The position numbers and the translations under genes were made by a program. The notes beneath the pieces are model-generated. The model did not search any database, was not told the DNA's origin, and was given only the letters and a program-made list of their open reading frames with translations. Of a stretch of DNA of 34,171 nucleotides, positions 7,467 through 15,115 are shown one piece after another (the first letter of the stretch is position 1; each line of letters begins with the position of its first letter). Origin of the DNA: Deltaproteobacteria bacterium (GTDB lineage Bacteria > Desulfobacterota > Syntrophia > Syntrophales > UBA8958); NCBI GenBank assembly GCA_029561465.1, contig JAKQIZ010000050.1, positions 1 to 34,171 on the forward strand, read 5' to 3'.

Positions 7467-7643
7467 ATTGTGTGCACCTTTTTTAAATCCGAAGATCTAT
7501 CTTGGGCAGATGTGGCTTGACTTCTACGTTGATGATCCGCTAATGTATGAAAAAAACATTTAAAGATCAACTCTTTTTTGAAAAGTTCCTGCCTTGACGC
7601 TTCATTTGACCGGATCGAAAATCTTTTAACGGAGGAACAGACC

Positions 7644-8462
7644 ATGAAAAGTAGGTTCATCGTACTGATCGATTTCTCGCCTAATTCCGAACAACTGCTG
7701 CGGTTTGCCCATGACTGGAGTAAGAGGGTGGGCGCTGAATTGCTCGCGTTCCACAATACCATCGCCCTGTCACCCTTGATGACGCCTTATGAGACAAAAA
7801 CCACCCTGATCGACCGGGCCAATTACGAGGCCAGGGAACGGCTCGTAAAATTTACGGAAAATGTTCTGCCGCCGGCGACTTCGATTCAACATCTCGTATC
7901 CGAGGAAAATATGGTGGCCGTCTTGCGTGAATTACTCAAAAAGCCTTTCAGCCATTTGGTTTTTTTGGGTATCAAGGGGACGGGACTTCTGAAGAAGATC
8001 TTTATCGGCAGCCAGGCCGTAAATGTTATCAACGGCATCGACAACCTGATCGTCGCCATGCCGCAACATGCCCCCTGTTGCGCTCCCGATGCGATCCACG
8101 TCGCCGTGCAGAAAACCTATCCCCTTAATCTCGTCGAATTGAATGAGATTATCCGCCTCAATGGAGAGGGGGGGTCGAAAATCATATTTTTTTCCGTCGT
8201 AACGTCCGAAGACGACCGAGAGGCCACGGAGAGGTATCTCAAAGCGCTGACGCAATTATATTCCGACAAGAAGGAGACGGCTTATGAACTGTATCTGGGA
8301 GACAATGCCTGGCGGGACCTCAAAAAGATCATCAAACAGAAACAAAAAGAATTCATTGTGGTGCAAAGAGGATCAAGAATGTTCCTGGACCAGATAACCA
8401 GAAAATTCCTCATCAACGATCTGGTTTATGAAGGCCATACGCCCTTGATCATCATGCCTTGA
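7644..8462 (+). CDS. Tandem universal stress protein (UspA family)
   Basis: A 272-residue cytoplasmic protein with two Usp-like halves (about 1-140 and 150-272). The first half opens with a typical beta strand, SRFIVLIDFSPNSEQLLRFA, and contains G109-x2-G112-x9-G122-S123, a perfect fit to the ATP-binding consensus G-2X-G-9X-G(S/T). The second half (IHVAVQKTYP onward) is degenerate and lacks this motif, so only one site is predicted to bind nucleotide. The ATG at 7644 follows GGAGGA by 7 bases; longer frames reach upstream to 7578 but have no ribosome site. Divergent from the antiporter gene; Usp proteins often accompany ion transporters. A weak promoter candidate, TTGACT (7517-7522) with TAATGT 18 bp on, lies in the shared 177-bp spacer. 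Confidence 0.88.
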   Translation: MKSRFIVLIDFSPNSEQLLRFAHDWSKRVGAELLAFHNTIALSPLMTPYETKTTLIDRANYEARERLVKFTENVLPPATSIQHLVSEENMVAVLRELLKKPFSHLVFLGIKGTGLLKKIFIGSQAVNVINGIDNLIVAMPQHAPCCAPDAIHVAVQKTYPLNLVELNEIIRLNGEGGSKIIFFSVVTSEDDREATERYLKALTQLYSDKKETAYELYLGDNAWRDLKKIIKQKQKEFIVVQRGSRMFLDQITRKFLINDLVYEGHTPLIIMP

Positions 8463-8592
8463 CAAACTCAGATGAATCCGCAGGACGCATGCCGTTTTTA
8501 CCCGCGGGCCAAACGCGAAGAAAGGCAATTTTTATCAGGGCCAGTCAATCCCTTTTCCCCCTCATGTTTTTTATGAACTTTGCGCCGGAATA

Positions 8593-8958
8593 TCAGGCCA
8601 ATTTTATGTTTCCGGAACCCGGAACGATGATGCGGGACTCTTCCTGGCGTTGCATCTCTTTGGCCTGGGCGATCATCATAGCGACAAAGCTCTCCATGGC
8701 CTCGGGGAATTTTTCGGCGGCTTGTGGGAGGTTTTTCGCTTCGATAGGGAAGCGGATGGGCAGGGGACCCTGCTTAGTGATCAACTGGGTATTGCCGATG
8801 AACAGTACTTTGCGTTGTTTGTCCGCCTCCCCGTTGGCCTTGACCGGTGTCATCTGATGCAGGGAGCCTACGGTCATATCGGTGAAGATTTCCTCCCGAT
8901 AGAGATTGTTCTGGTTGATGCGTACCTTTTCCGGTTTTTGATCTGTTGCGGCATCCAT
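8593..8958 (-). CDS. Conserved 121-aa cytoplasmic protein of unknown function
   Basis: Start ATG 8958 lies 7 bases after GGAGAGG; a longer frame to 8994 crosses a hairpin and is rejected. The product has no signal peptide or membrane segment. Notable segments are NLYREEIFTDMTVGSL (about 18-33), RKVLFIGNTQLITKQGPLP (about 49-67), FPIEAKNLPQAAEKFPEAM and a helical end AKEMQRQEESRIIVP. I recall similar proteins in sulfate reducers and relatives, called only cytoplasmic or hypothetical protein, with no established role. The N-terminal two thirds look like beta strands, the rest helical. It sits alone between the Usp gene (convergent) and a long intergenic space. Confidence 0.7.
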   Translation of the reverse strand: MDAATDQKPEKVRINQNNLYREEIFTDMTVGSLHQMTPVKANGEADKQRKVLFIGNTQLITKQGPLPIRFPIEAKNLPQAAEKFPEAMESFVAMMIAQAKEMQRQEESRIIVPGSGNIKLA

Positions 8959-8984
8959 AATGCATCCTCTCCTCAAAATTTCAT

Positions 8985-9003
8985 CAGCCGGCATTACCGG
9001 CTG
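8985..9003. other. Hairpin in the leader of the 121-aa gene
   Basis: CAGCCGG and CCGGCTG form a 7-bp stem with a 5-base loop (CATTA). On the minus strand it stands about 27 bases upstream of ATG 8958 and just before the ribosome site, so it may influence mRNA stability or translation. On the plus strand it is followed by TTGTTTGTCT, a poor terminator tail. Confidence 0.4.
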
Positions 9004-9210
9004 TTGTTTGTCTCTGTATCCGCCTCATAGCACAACCTCCCAAGAAAACAAGGACGTTTTTGATATGCCCTTGCAGATGTTCGATAAATATGCTGTGGAG
9101 TGACTGGAAGGAACGCTTCGACCAGGATTAAAAAACTACATAAATATTAACTATTTACTTTAATATATTGAGGCAGCATATTGTAATGATTAAGGATTCA
9201 ATAAAAACGC

Positions 9211-9240
9211 TTGCAATTTTATGTTTCTTTCACATATAAG
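9211..9240 (+). promoter_or_regulatory. Candidate promoter of the M23-bactofilin operon
   Basis: TTGCAA (9211-9216) and TATAAG (9235-9240) are 18 bp apart in the AT-rich part of the spacer. Transcription would start near 9247, leaving a long leader before ATG 9446. Confidence 0.4.
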
Positions 9241-9445
9241 CAAACTTCTCCGGTGCCGGGGTCACACAATCCGCGGCCGGAGTTCTGATTTACACTCTTC
9301 GCGCACGTCGTTGCGTTAACCCGCCGGTAGAGGGCACAGGAAGGGGAGATCCGCGTCTGCAGCGAGTGACGATCGATCCGGCCCCCCGGTATACGGAACC
9401 GGAAAAAGCAGTTTGATCCTTACGTTTGCCAATAAAGGAGCAATT

Positions 9446-10300
9446 ATGTGGAAAAAGGAACAAATCCGCCATGTAATCAAGCGGATGGTCGCTCCGGTCA
9501 CCATCATGTTCATCCCCCATCACCACGCCAAACATTCCTTTAATCTGAACATCCCATTTTTATTTATCCCCCTGATCTCCATCCTCACCATACTGGGCTT
9601 CATCTATGCCGGTTCCATGGTTGGAGACCTGGTCCGTTATCAGGTGATGGAGCGTCAAATGCGCGACTACACCGCGAAGGTCGGTGAATTCAATGCCGCT
9701 TTGAGTGCCGTCAAGCAAATGGAGCAGGAACTGAAAACCCTGATGTCCCAGGGCTCCAAGGGAAAGATCCTGGAGAATTACGAATCCGCCGACATGGGCA
9801 CGGTGGATATGTATCAGATTCAGAAACAGATTGAAATATCGATGGAAACTGTGGCTGGTATCAGGGACTACCTTAGAAACCAGAAGGATCTGTATATGGC
9901 AACTCCCCGGGGATTTCCCATAAGCGGAAAGATCACCTCCCTGTTCGGCAGCCGCGCCAATCCCATCACCGGACGGGTGGAATTGCACCGGGGCATCGAC
10001 ATCGCCGCACCGGCGGGGACGACGGTCCAGGCGACTGCCGACGGAGTGGTGAGCTTTTCCGGGTGGAACCGGGGCGGGGGCAATACCGTGGTCGTCGAAC
10101 ACGGTCACGGCTTCTCCACCTGTTACGCCCACAACCGCGCCAATGTAGTACGGGTAGGACAGAGGATCAAGCGGGGGGATGTCGTGGGCTATGTGGGGGC
10201 GACGGGAAATGCCACGGGCAATCATCTTCATTACGAGATCTGGCAGGATGGCCGGGTGATCAACCCCCGGCAGAGTCTGGAGGTGGCGCGTGTTCCATAG
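9446..10300 (+). CDS. M23 (LytM) family metallopeptidase, inner-membrane anchored
   Basis: A 284-residue protein from ATG 9446, five bases after AAAGGAG. Residues 36-58 form one membrane helix (IPFLFIPLISILTILGFIYA), residues about 65-150 are a predicted coiled coil, and residues about 155-280 are the LytM domain. Zinc and catalytic residues are in place: H181 and D185 (HRGIDIAAP), H229 (YAHN), and H260-x-H262 (HLHYE). It is therefore likely an active endopeptidase acting on peptidoglycan cross-links in the periplasm. The bactofilin gene overlaps its end by 11 bases. In several bacteria bactofilin and M23 peptidase pairs shape the cell locally, and the order here fits that system. Confidence 0.92.
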   Translation: MWKKEQIRHVIKRMVAPVTIMFIPHHHAKHSFNLNIPFLFIPLISILTILGFIYAGSMVGDLVRYQVMERQMRDYTAKVGEFNAALSAVKQMEQELKTLMSQGSKGKILENYESADMGTVDMYQIQKQIEISMETVAGIRDYLRNQKDLYMATPRGFPISGKITSLFGSRANPITGRVELHRGIDIAAPAGTTVQATADGVVSFSGWNRGGGNTVVVEHGHGFSTCYAHNRANVVRVGQRIKRGDVVGYVGATGNATGNHLHYEIWQDGRVINPRQSLEVARVP

Positions 10301-10688
10301 AAGAGCGGACCGGCTGAAAATGGTCCTGGGGGAAAACGCCCGGATTACCGGCGATGTGGAATCAACTGGAGCGGTCTTCATCGACGGCGCCATCCGGGGC
10401 AATGTGGAGGGGGCCAAGGTTATCCTCGGTGAGCACGGTTGCGTGGATGGAGACATCAAGGCCGGGACGATCATCATCGGCGGCACGGTTACGGGACGTC
10501 TAGACGGCGCGGAAAAGGTGGAGATCAAGGCCACCGGCCGGGTCGCCGGGGACATCGAGACTAAGGTCCTGGTTATTGCCGCCGGCGGGGTATTCAACGG
10601 GACCGTCCAGATGGAAGGCGCGGGGAATTCCTCCGGGGAGTGCGGTGACGGCAAGGTCGTGGAATTTCTCGTCAAGGAACAGCCCTGA
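10290..10688 (+). CDS. Bactofilin (polymer-forming cytoskeletal protein)
   Basis: A 132-residue protein starting at GTG 10290, three to five bases after GGAGGTGG, overlapping the peptidase stop. The core (about 15-110) is a right-handed beta helix typical of bactofilins, with repeats of the form G-x-I/V-x-G-D/N: ITGDVESTGAVFIDGAIRGNVEG, CVDGDIKAGTIIIGG, and RVAGDIETKVLVIAAGG. The N-terminus is short and amphipathic; the C-terminal tail is acidic and unordered. Bactofilins form nucleotide-free filaments at the membrane and recruit cell-wall enzymes. Tight coupling with the M23 gene supports the two acting as a pair. Confidence 0.92.
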   Translation: MFHRRADRLKMVLGENARITGDVESTGAVFIDGAIRGNVEGAKVILGEHGCVDGDIKAGTIIIGGTVTGRLDGAEKVEIKATGRVAGDIETKVLVIAAGGVFNGTVQMEGAGNSSGECGDGKVVEFLVKEQP

Positions 10689-10694
10689 CCGGCA

Positions 10695-11333
10695 GTGAAG
10701 ATCTACGCCGTCGCCGACATCCATGGCCGGAAATCAAGACTGGAACGAATACGGTCGGCGGCAGCCGCCGCGCGTCCCGATCTGGTGGTCATCGCCGGCG
10801 ACATCACCGGGTTCGGCAACCAGGACGTTTTTCTTGCCGGCCTCGACAGCCTTAACCTTCCGATCCTGGCCGTTCCCGGCAATACGGACAGCGCCGAGCT
10901 CGAAAAGGACTTGGAGAAATACCCAAATATCCTCTCCATTCAGCTCCGTAAAGAGGTAATCGATGGGGTGTCCTTCATCGGACTGGGCGGGACCCTGAGC
11001 GTACCCTTTCTGGAAAAACTACGTCCTAAAGACAACCGCGGTCTCGATGCCTTAGCGGAGGATCTGGGGGATGAGGACATTCTGGTCACTCATACCCCGC
11101 CCTGGGGGATCTTGGACCGGGGATTCGCCTCCCTGCACGGCGGCTCGAGATGGCTCCGGGAGCTGTTGGAAAGGCGGCACCCGCGGCTTCTGATCTGTGG
11201 GCATATTCACGAGGACCGGGGCGCCGCCACGGTGGAAAGAACCACTGTGGTCAATTGCAGTATGGGTCGTAAGGGTGCCGGCGCCCTAATCAAAGCCAAA
11301 AAAGGCGGCGGCATGGAGATTGCCTTCTTATGA
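10695..11333 (+). CDS. Calcineurin-like metallophosphoesterase
   Basis: A 212-residue cytoplasmic protein beginning at GTG 10695, 6 bp after the bactofilin gene. The full metal-binding set is present: D8-x-H10 (ADIHG), D36 (AGDITG), N63 (PGNTD), H133 (VTHTPP) and H170-x-H172 (CGHIHED). Size and motif order resemble small YfcE/Rv0805-like phosphoesterases, which act on phosphodiesters or phosphomonoesters; the substrate cannot be read from sequence. It closes the three-gene operon with the peptidase and bactofilin, and its 3' end faces the convergent metallo-hydrolase gene 13 bp away. The ribosome site is weak (AAGGAA about 15 bases upstream), consistent with translational coupling. Confidence 0.88.
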   Translation: MKIYAVADIHGRKSRLERIRSAAAAARPDLVVIAGDITGFGNQDVFLAGLDSLNLPILAVPGNTDSAELEKDLEKYPNILSIQLRKEVIDGVSFIGLGGTLSVPFLEKLRPKDNRGLDALAEDLGDEDILVTHTPPWGILDRGFASLHGGSRWLRELLERRHPRLLICGHIHEDRGAATVERTTVVNCSMGRKGAGALIKAKKGGGMEIAFL

Positions 11334-11346
11334 TCCCGGCATTGCC

Positions 11347-12234
11347 TCAGGCCTGGACGTAGCGGCCGTTCAGTTCGACCACCAGGCCCTTCTCCATCAA
11401 CCTGTCCAGGTGCTTAACGTTCAACGCCCGTTCCCCGAATTCAAAAAAGGCCAGTGGTTCCCGGGGTTTCTTATATATCAGCCACGCGGCGACGATTTCC
11501 TGAAGATTGTGGGGACGGGCAAGCAAATTCAAGAGGTTGGCTTCGCGCTGATGGATGATGTCCTCGTATCGGCGCCACCGCTCGTCGGCGTTGTCCGTGA
11601 ATACGCCGGTGTCATGGCCGGTGATCCACGTACGGGCCGGAATTTCCCGGAGCCGCCGGAGGGAGGAGATGGTCGCTTCGATGCTCGAATTGCGGTCGCC
11701 GTACCAGGGGCCGAAGGAAGTCATATCGTAATCCCCCACAAATAGGACCTCCTGTTCCGGGAAGTAGAAGGCGAGATGCCCCGGGGTGTGTCCGGGGGCG
11801 CCGATCACCTGAACGGTCGTGGTGGCGAAGGAATGGACATCGCCTTCGGTCAGGTAGGCATCGGCCCGGCGGGGGCGATAGCGGAAGGTTTCCGTGAGTA
11901 CCTGCCGCCAGTGGTCGCGATGGGGTTCGGACAGATTGTACCAATCGAGAAGGATCTCCAGATCTCCCAGCGGCGGTTCGTCCCGGCGGCAGATCCTCAC
12001 CGCCGCACCCGGGAAAAGATCCAGATAGGTTATGTGGTCTTCATGCCAGTGGCTCAGCCACACCTCGTTCACCCCTTCTAGGTCGCGGATCTCCAGGAGG
12101 CGCTTTTCGTCGGAGGCCGGATCGATAATTATTCCCGGTCCCTGGATATACAGCGAATGACAGTAGGGATAGCGCCCCCGGTTGACGCCGGGGATGAACC
12201 AAACCGGCCCGAAATGTATTTCCTCGCAGCCCAT
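11347..12234 (-). CDS. Metallo-beta-lactamase-fold hydrolase
   Basis: A 295-residue protein from ATG 12234. The MBL metal ligands are H62-x-H64-x-D66-H67 (SHWHEDH), H149 (APGHTPGH), D168 (VGDYDM) and H207 (TGHD), a complete two-metal site. The C-terminal third (about 220-295) is helical and looks like a winged-helix tail, as in LACTB2-like and related hydrolases. The fold family includes glyoxalase II, RNases and lactonases; no substrate can be assigned. The start codon lies only 10 bases after the -10 box of a strong promoter, so the message is probably leaderless. An in-frame TTG at 12273 overlaps the -35 box and is rejected as start. Confidence 0.85.
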   Translation of the reverse strand: MGCEEIHFGPVWFIPGVNRGRYPYCHSLYIQGPGIIIDPASDEKRLLEIRDLEGVNEVWLSHWHEDHITYLDLFPGAAVRICRRDEPPLGDLEILLDWYNLSEPHRDHWRQVLTETFRYRPRRADAYLTEGDVHSFATTTVQVIGAPGHTPGHLAFYFPEQEVLFVGDYDMTSFGPWYGDRNSSIEATISSLRRLREIPARTWITGHDTGVFTDNADERWRRYEDIIHQREANLLNLLARPHNLQEIVAAWLIYKKPREPLAFFEFGERALNVKHLDRLMEKGLVVELNGRYVQA

Positions 12235-12244
12235 AATGGTGGGG

Positions 12245-12273
12245 AATATAGGCGGAGCTGTGGAGTATGTCAA
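12245..12273 (-). promoter_or_regulatory. Strong promoter of the MBL-fold hydrolase gene
   Basis: On the minus strand TTGACA (12273-12268) is followed by exactly 17 bp and TATATT (12250-12245). The expected start point (about 12237-12239) is within five bases of the ATG, with no room for a ribosome site. Confidence 0.65.
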
Positions 12274-12406
12274 GGATAATCGGTCGAGACCTACCTATGC
12301 TCCGCCGGTCAGGGCCGATTGCATGTGCTTGGCAGCCCTTGATCGAGATGAGGCGCCGGACACACGGTACGAACGGCCAGCACGGCCGCACATGCCGGGT
12401 ATTTGC

Positions 12407-12435
12407 TTGACCTTGCCGGTAATATCTCCTATAGT
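12407..12435 (+). promoter_or_regulatory. Promoter of adk-helicase operon
   Basis: TTGACC (12407-12412), 17 bp, TATAGT (12430-12435). It lies about 50 bp before the adk start in the spacer shared with the divergent hydrolase gene. Confidence 0.6.
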
Positions 12436-12485
12436 CCGCCCCGCGCTGGGGATCATTACGCAGCGGAATATCCATCAAGGGAGGT

Positions 12486-13145
12486 ATGAGAAGTCAGATG
12501 AAGATCATTCTTTTAGGGGCCCCCGGGGCCGGCAAGGGCACCGTGGCAAAACTGCTTTCGGAATACGACGGTTCGGTACAGATATCCACGGGAGACATCC
12601 TCCGCAGCGCCGTCAAGACGGGCTCGGAACTGGGAAAGAAGGCCAAGGCCTACATGGATGCCGGCGACCTTGTTCCCGACGAGCTGATCATGGCGCTCAT
12701 GAGGGAACGGTTGGCGGCGCCGGACTGTCGCCAGGGGTTCATCCTCGACGGTTTTCCCCGGACCATTCCCCAGGCGGATGCCCTGAAGGGCCTGTTGCGG
12801 GAATTGCGGATAGAACTGGACTTCGTCGTCAGCCTGGAGGTCCCCCGCGAGGTCATCCTGGATCGCTTGACTACCCGACGCACCTGTTCAAATCCCGATT
12901 GCCAGGAGATATACAATATCAAGAGCAATCCTCCCCTTCCGGACGGAAGGTGTAAAAAATGCGGCAGCCTCACCATTCAGCGGGATGACGAAACCGAGGC
13001 GGCGATTCAATACCGCTTGGAGACGTACGAGAAAAAGACCTCCCCCCTGATCGAATTCTACCGCACCGAAGGGCTTCTAAGACAGTTTCCCTCAGTGAGC
13101 AGCGTGGAAACCGTCGCGGCCGTCAAGCGGCAACTGGGGAAATGA
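12486..13145 (+). CDS. adk: Adenylate kinase (zinc-type LID)
   Basis: A 219-residue enzyme that converts AMP plus ATP to two ADP in the cytoplasm. The P-loop is GAPGAGKGT (11-19), the AMP-binding region has STGDILR (34-40) and LDGFPRT (87-93), and the LID carries four cysteines (C134, C139, C156, C159), which bind zinc in many anaerobes and Gram-positives. Length is normal. Start is uncertain: ATG 12486 lies one base after GGGAGG, too close for ideal spacing, and ATG 12498 (MKIILLG) is 13 bases away. The ATGA overlap with the next gene means the helicase is translationally coupled. Unusually, adk is not next to secY or map here. Confidence 0.95.
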   Translation: MRSQMKIILLGAPGAGKGTVAKLLSEYDGSVQISTGDILRSAVKTGSELGKKAKAYMDAGDLVPDELIMALMRERLAAPDCRQGFILDGFPRTIPQADALKGLLRELRIELDFVVSLEVPREVILDRLTTRRTCSNPDCQEIYNIKSNPPLPDGRCKKCGSLTIQRDDETEAAIQYRLETYEKKTSPLIEFYRTEGLLRQFPSVSSVETVAAVKRQLGK

Positions 13146-15109
13146 TCGATTACGACGGGGAACTCAATGCCGAACAGCGGCGGGTGGTTCTGGAACCCGG
13201 GGGGCCGCTGCTGGTCATCGCCGGTGCCGGCAGCGGCAAGACTCGGACCCTGACCTACCGCGTTGCCCGTCTGATCGAGTCGGGATGCCCGCCGGGACGG
13301 ATCGTCCTGGCCACTTTCACGAACAAGGCGGCGCGGTCCATGATGAGCCGAGCCGCCGATCTGATGTCGACGGAAATCAGCCGTCTGTGGGGTGGTACCT
13401 TCCACCATCTGGCCCACCGGGTCCTCCGCGCCCATGCCCACAGGCTCGATTACGAAAACAATTTTGTCATCATCGACGCCGACGATGCCAAACAACTCGT
13501 CAACCGCTGCCTGACCGAAAAGTTAAAGAACCTCACCCCCAAATTCCCCCGCAGTGATGTGCTCCGGGACATCATCAGCTTCGCCCGCAATACCGACCGG
13601 CGCCTCGAAGAGGTGATTGCGGACCGTTTTCCTTATCTCGAAAGCTGTCTGGAAGGCATCATGACCGTGGCGCGGCACTACGCCGATGAGAAGAAGCGCC
13701 TCAACGTCATGGATTTCGACGACCTGCTCATCAACTGGCGCCTGCTGCTTGCGGATCATGAGGACATTCTGGCCGACTACAGCGAACGTTTCCGCCACAT
13801 CCTGGTGGATGAATATCAGGATACGAACATTATCCAGGCGGACATTACGGACCTTTTGGCGTCTCGGCACCGGAACATCATGGTCGTGGGCGATGACGCT
13901 CAGAGCATCTATGCCTTTCGAGGGGCAAATTATGCCAACATAATGAAATTCCCCGATAAATATCTGGATTGTAAGATCTTCAAACTGGAGATGAATTACC
14001 GCAGCACCCCGGAGATCCTCCACATGGCCAACCTCAGTATCCGGAACAACGAACGGCAGTTCGAAAAGTCGCTCCGGGCCGTCCGCCCCCGGGGGATCAT
14101 GCCCGTTTTGGCATCGCCGCGCAATGTCCAGATGCAGGCCGAATTCGTCGCCCAGCGGATCATCGAACTGATCGGCGAGGGATATTCCCCCGGCGAGATC
14201 GCGATCCTCTACCGGGCCCATTTCCACTCCCTGGAGCTGCAGATGGAGTTGACCCGCCGGGGCATTCCCTTCACCATCCGTTCCGGGATCCGTTTTTTCG
14301 AGCAGGCCCACATAAAAGATGTGACGGCATATATGCGCATCGTCGTGAACCCCGGCGATGAAATGGCCTGGCGGCGGGTCCTCTCCCTCTGCCACCGGAT
14401 TGGCCGGCAGACGGCGGGCAAGATCTGGAAATGGCTGGCGAATAATAGGGAGCCCCTGGCGATCTTTTTGAGTGACGCGGCACTGGGAAAGGTCGGCGCC
14501 GCGGCCCGGCCCGGTCTGGCGGGACTTCAGGAACTGCTGGCGGCGCTCAAGGATGTGGAAGGAGGCGATATGGGGACGATCATCGAGACGATCTTGAGGC
14601 GTGGCTATGAGTCATACCTCCAGTCGACATATCCGGACGCGGTCCAGCGTCTGGAGGATCTCGGTCAGTTGGCCGTTTTTGCCACGCGATTTTCCACCCC
14701 CGGAGAGTTTTTGCAGGAAATGGCACTCCTTACCGGTATCGGTGAAGAAGGGGAAGGGCTTGCGGACGCGGACGCGGGGGAGGGAAGGGTAATCATGAGT
14801 ACCATACACCAGGCGAAGGGCCTGGAATGGTCCGTGGTGTTCATCCCCTGGTGCGCCGAGGGCATGATTCCCCTCGGTCGGGCCCTTGCGGACCCGGAGG
14901 GGGAAGAGGAGGAGCGGCGGCTTTTCTATGTGGCGGTCACCCGGGCCAAGGACCAGCTCTACCTCTGCTACCCCGCCGTGGAATATCGGCGGGGGATGGG
15001 ATATGTCGCCGTGAAGAGTTCACGGTTTATCAGTGAGCTGACGCCAACCGTCTCCCCGTCCCGCCGGGGGCGGCCTTACGAACGCTGGCTCGTGGAGGAG
15101 GATTATTGA
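13142..15109 (+). CDS. UvrD/PcrA/Rep-family superfamily 1A DNA helicase
   Basis: A 655-residue 3'-5' helicase with all SF1A motifs: Q motif (NAEQRRVV, about 9-16), Walker A GAGSGKT (28-34), motif II DEYQDT (223-228), motif III GDDAQSIYAFRGA (250-262), motif IV NYRST (285-289), HQAKGLEW near 550, and VAVTRAKDQLYL near 600. It would unwind DNA during repair or restart of replication. The length is somewhat short for UvrD (about 720) because the C-terminal extension after VTRAKD is small; no nuclease domain is attached. It overlaps adk by 4 bp (ATGA). The next gene converges with a 6-bp gap. UvrD, PcrA and Rep cannot be separated by eye. Confidence 0.92.
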   Translation: MIDYDGELNAEQRRVVLEPGGPLLVIAGAGSGKTRTLTYRVARLIESGCPPGRIVLATFTNKAARSMMSRAADLMSTEISRLWGGTFHHLAHRVLRAHAHRLDYENNFVIIDADDAKQLVNRCLTEKLKNLTPKFPRSDVLRDIISFARNTDRRLEEVIADRFPYLESCLEGIMTVARHYADEKKRLNVMDFDDLLINWRLLLADHEDILADYSERFRHILVDEYQDTNIIQADITDLLASRHRNIMVVGDDAQSIYAFRGANYANIMKFPDKYLDCKIFKLEMNYRSTPEILHMANLSIRNNERQFEKSLRAVRPRGIMPVLASPRNVQMQAEFVAQRIIELIGEGYSPGEIAILYRAHFHSLELQMELTRRGIPFTIRSGIRFFEQAHIKDVTAYMRIVVNPGDEMAWRRVLSLCHRIGRQTAGKIWKWLANNREPLAIFLSDAALGKVGAAARPGLAGLQELLAALKDVEGGDMGTIIETILRRGYESYLQSTYPDAVQRLEDLGQLAVFATRFSTPGEFLQEMALLTGIGEEGEGLADADAGEGRVIMSTIHQAKGLEWSVVFIPWCAEGMIPLGRALADPEGEEEERRLFYVAVTRAKDQLYLCYPAVEYRRGMGYVAVKSSRFISELTPTVSPSRRGRPYERWLVEEDY

Positions 15110-15115
15110 TAGCCG

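Larger units (their letters stand above)
8959..9445. other. 487-bp intergenic stretch before the M23 peptidase gene
   Basis: No coding frame with family similarity was found. It contains the hairpin at 8985, an AT-rich block (9130-9240) and a GC-rich block (9250-9400). A promoter candidate for the peptidase operon lies at 9211-9240 and would give a 5' leader of about 200 bases. Confidence 0.5.

Noticed and set aside
9560-10675. 371-codon minus-strand frame
   Set aside because: Opposite to the M23 peptidase and bactofilin genes, both of which have full catalytic or repeat motifs; the frame is a product of codon bias.
12234-12273. TTG 12273 as start of the MBL-fold gene
   Set aside because: It coincides with the -35 box of the promoter, so it would not be transcribed.
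13523-14395. 290-codon minus-strand frame
   Set aside because: Antisense to the helicase motifs and without any domain signature.
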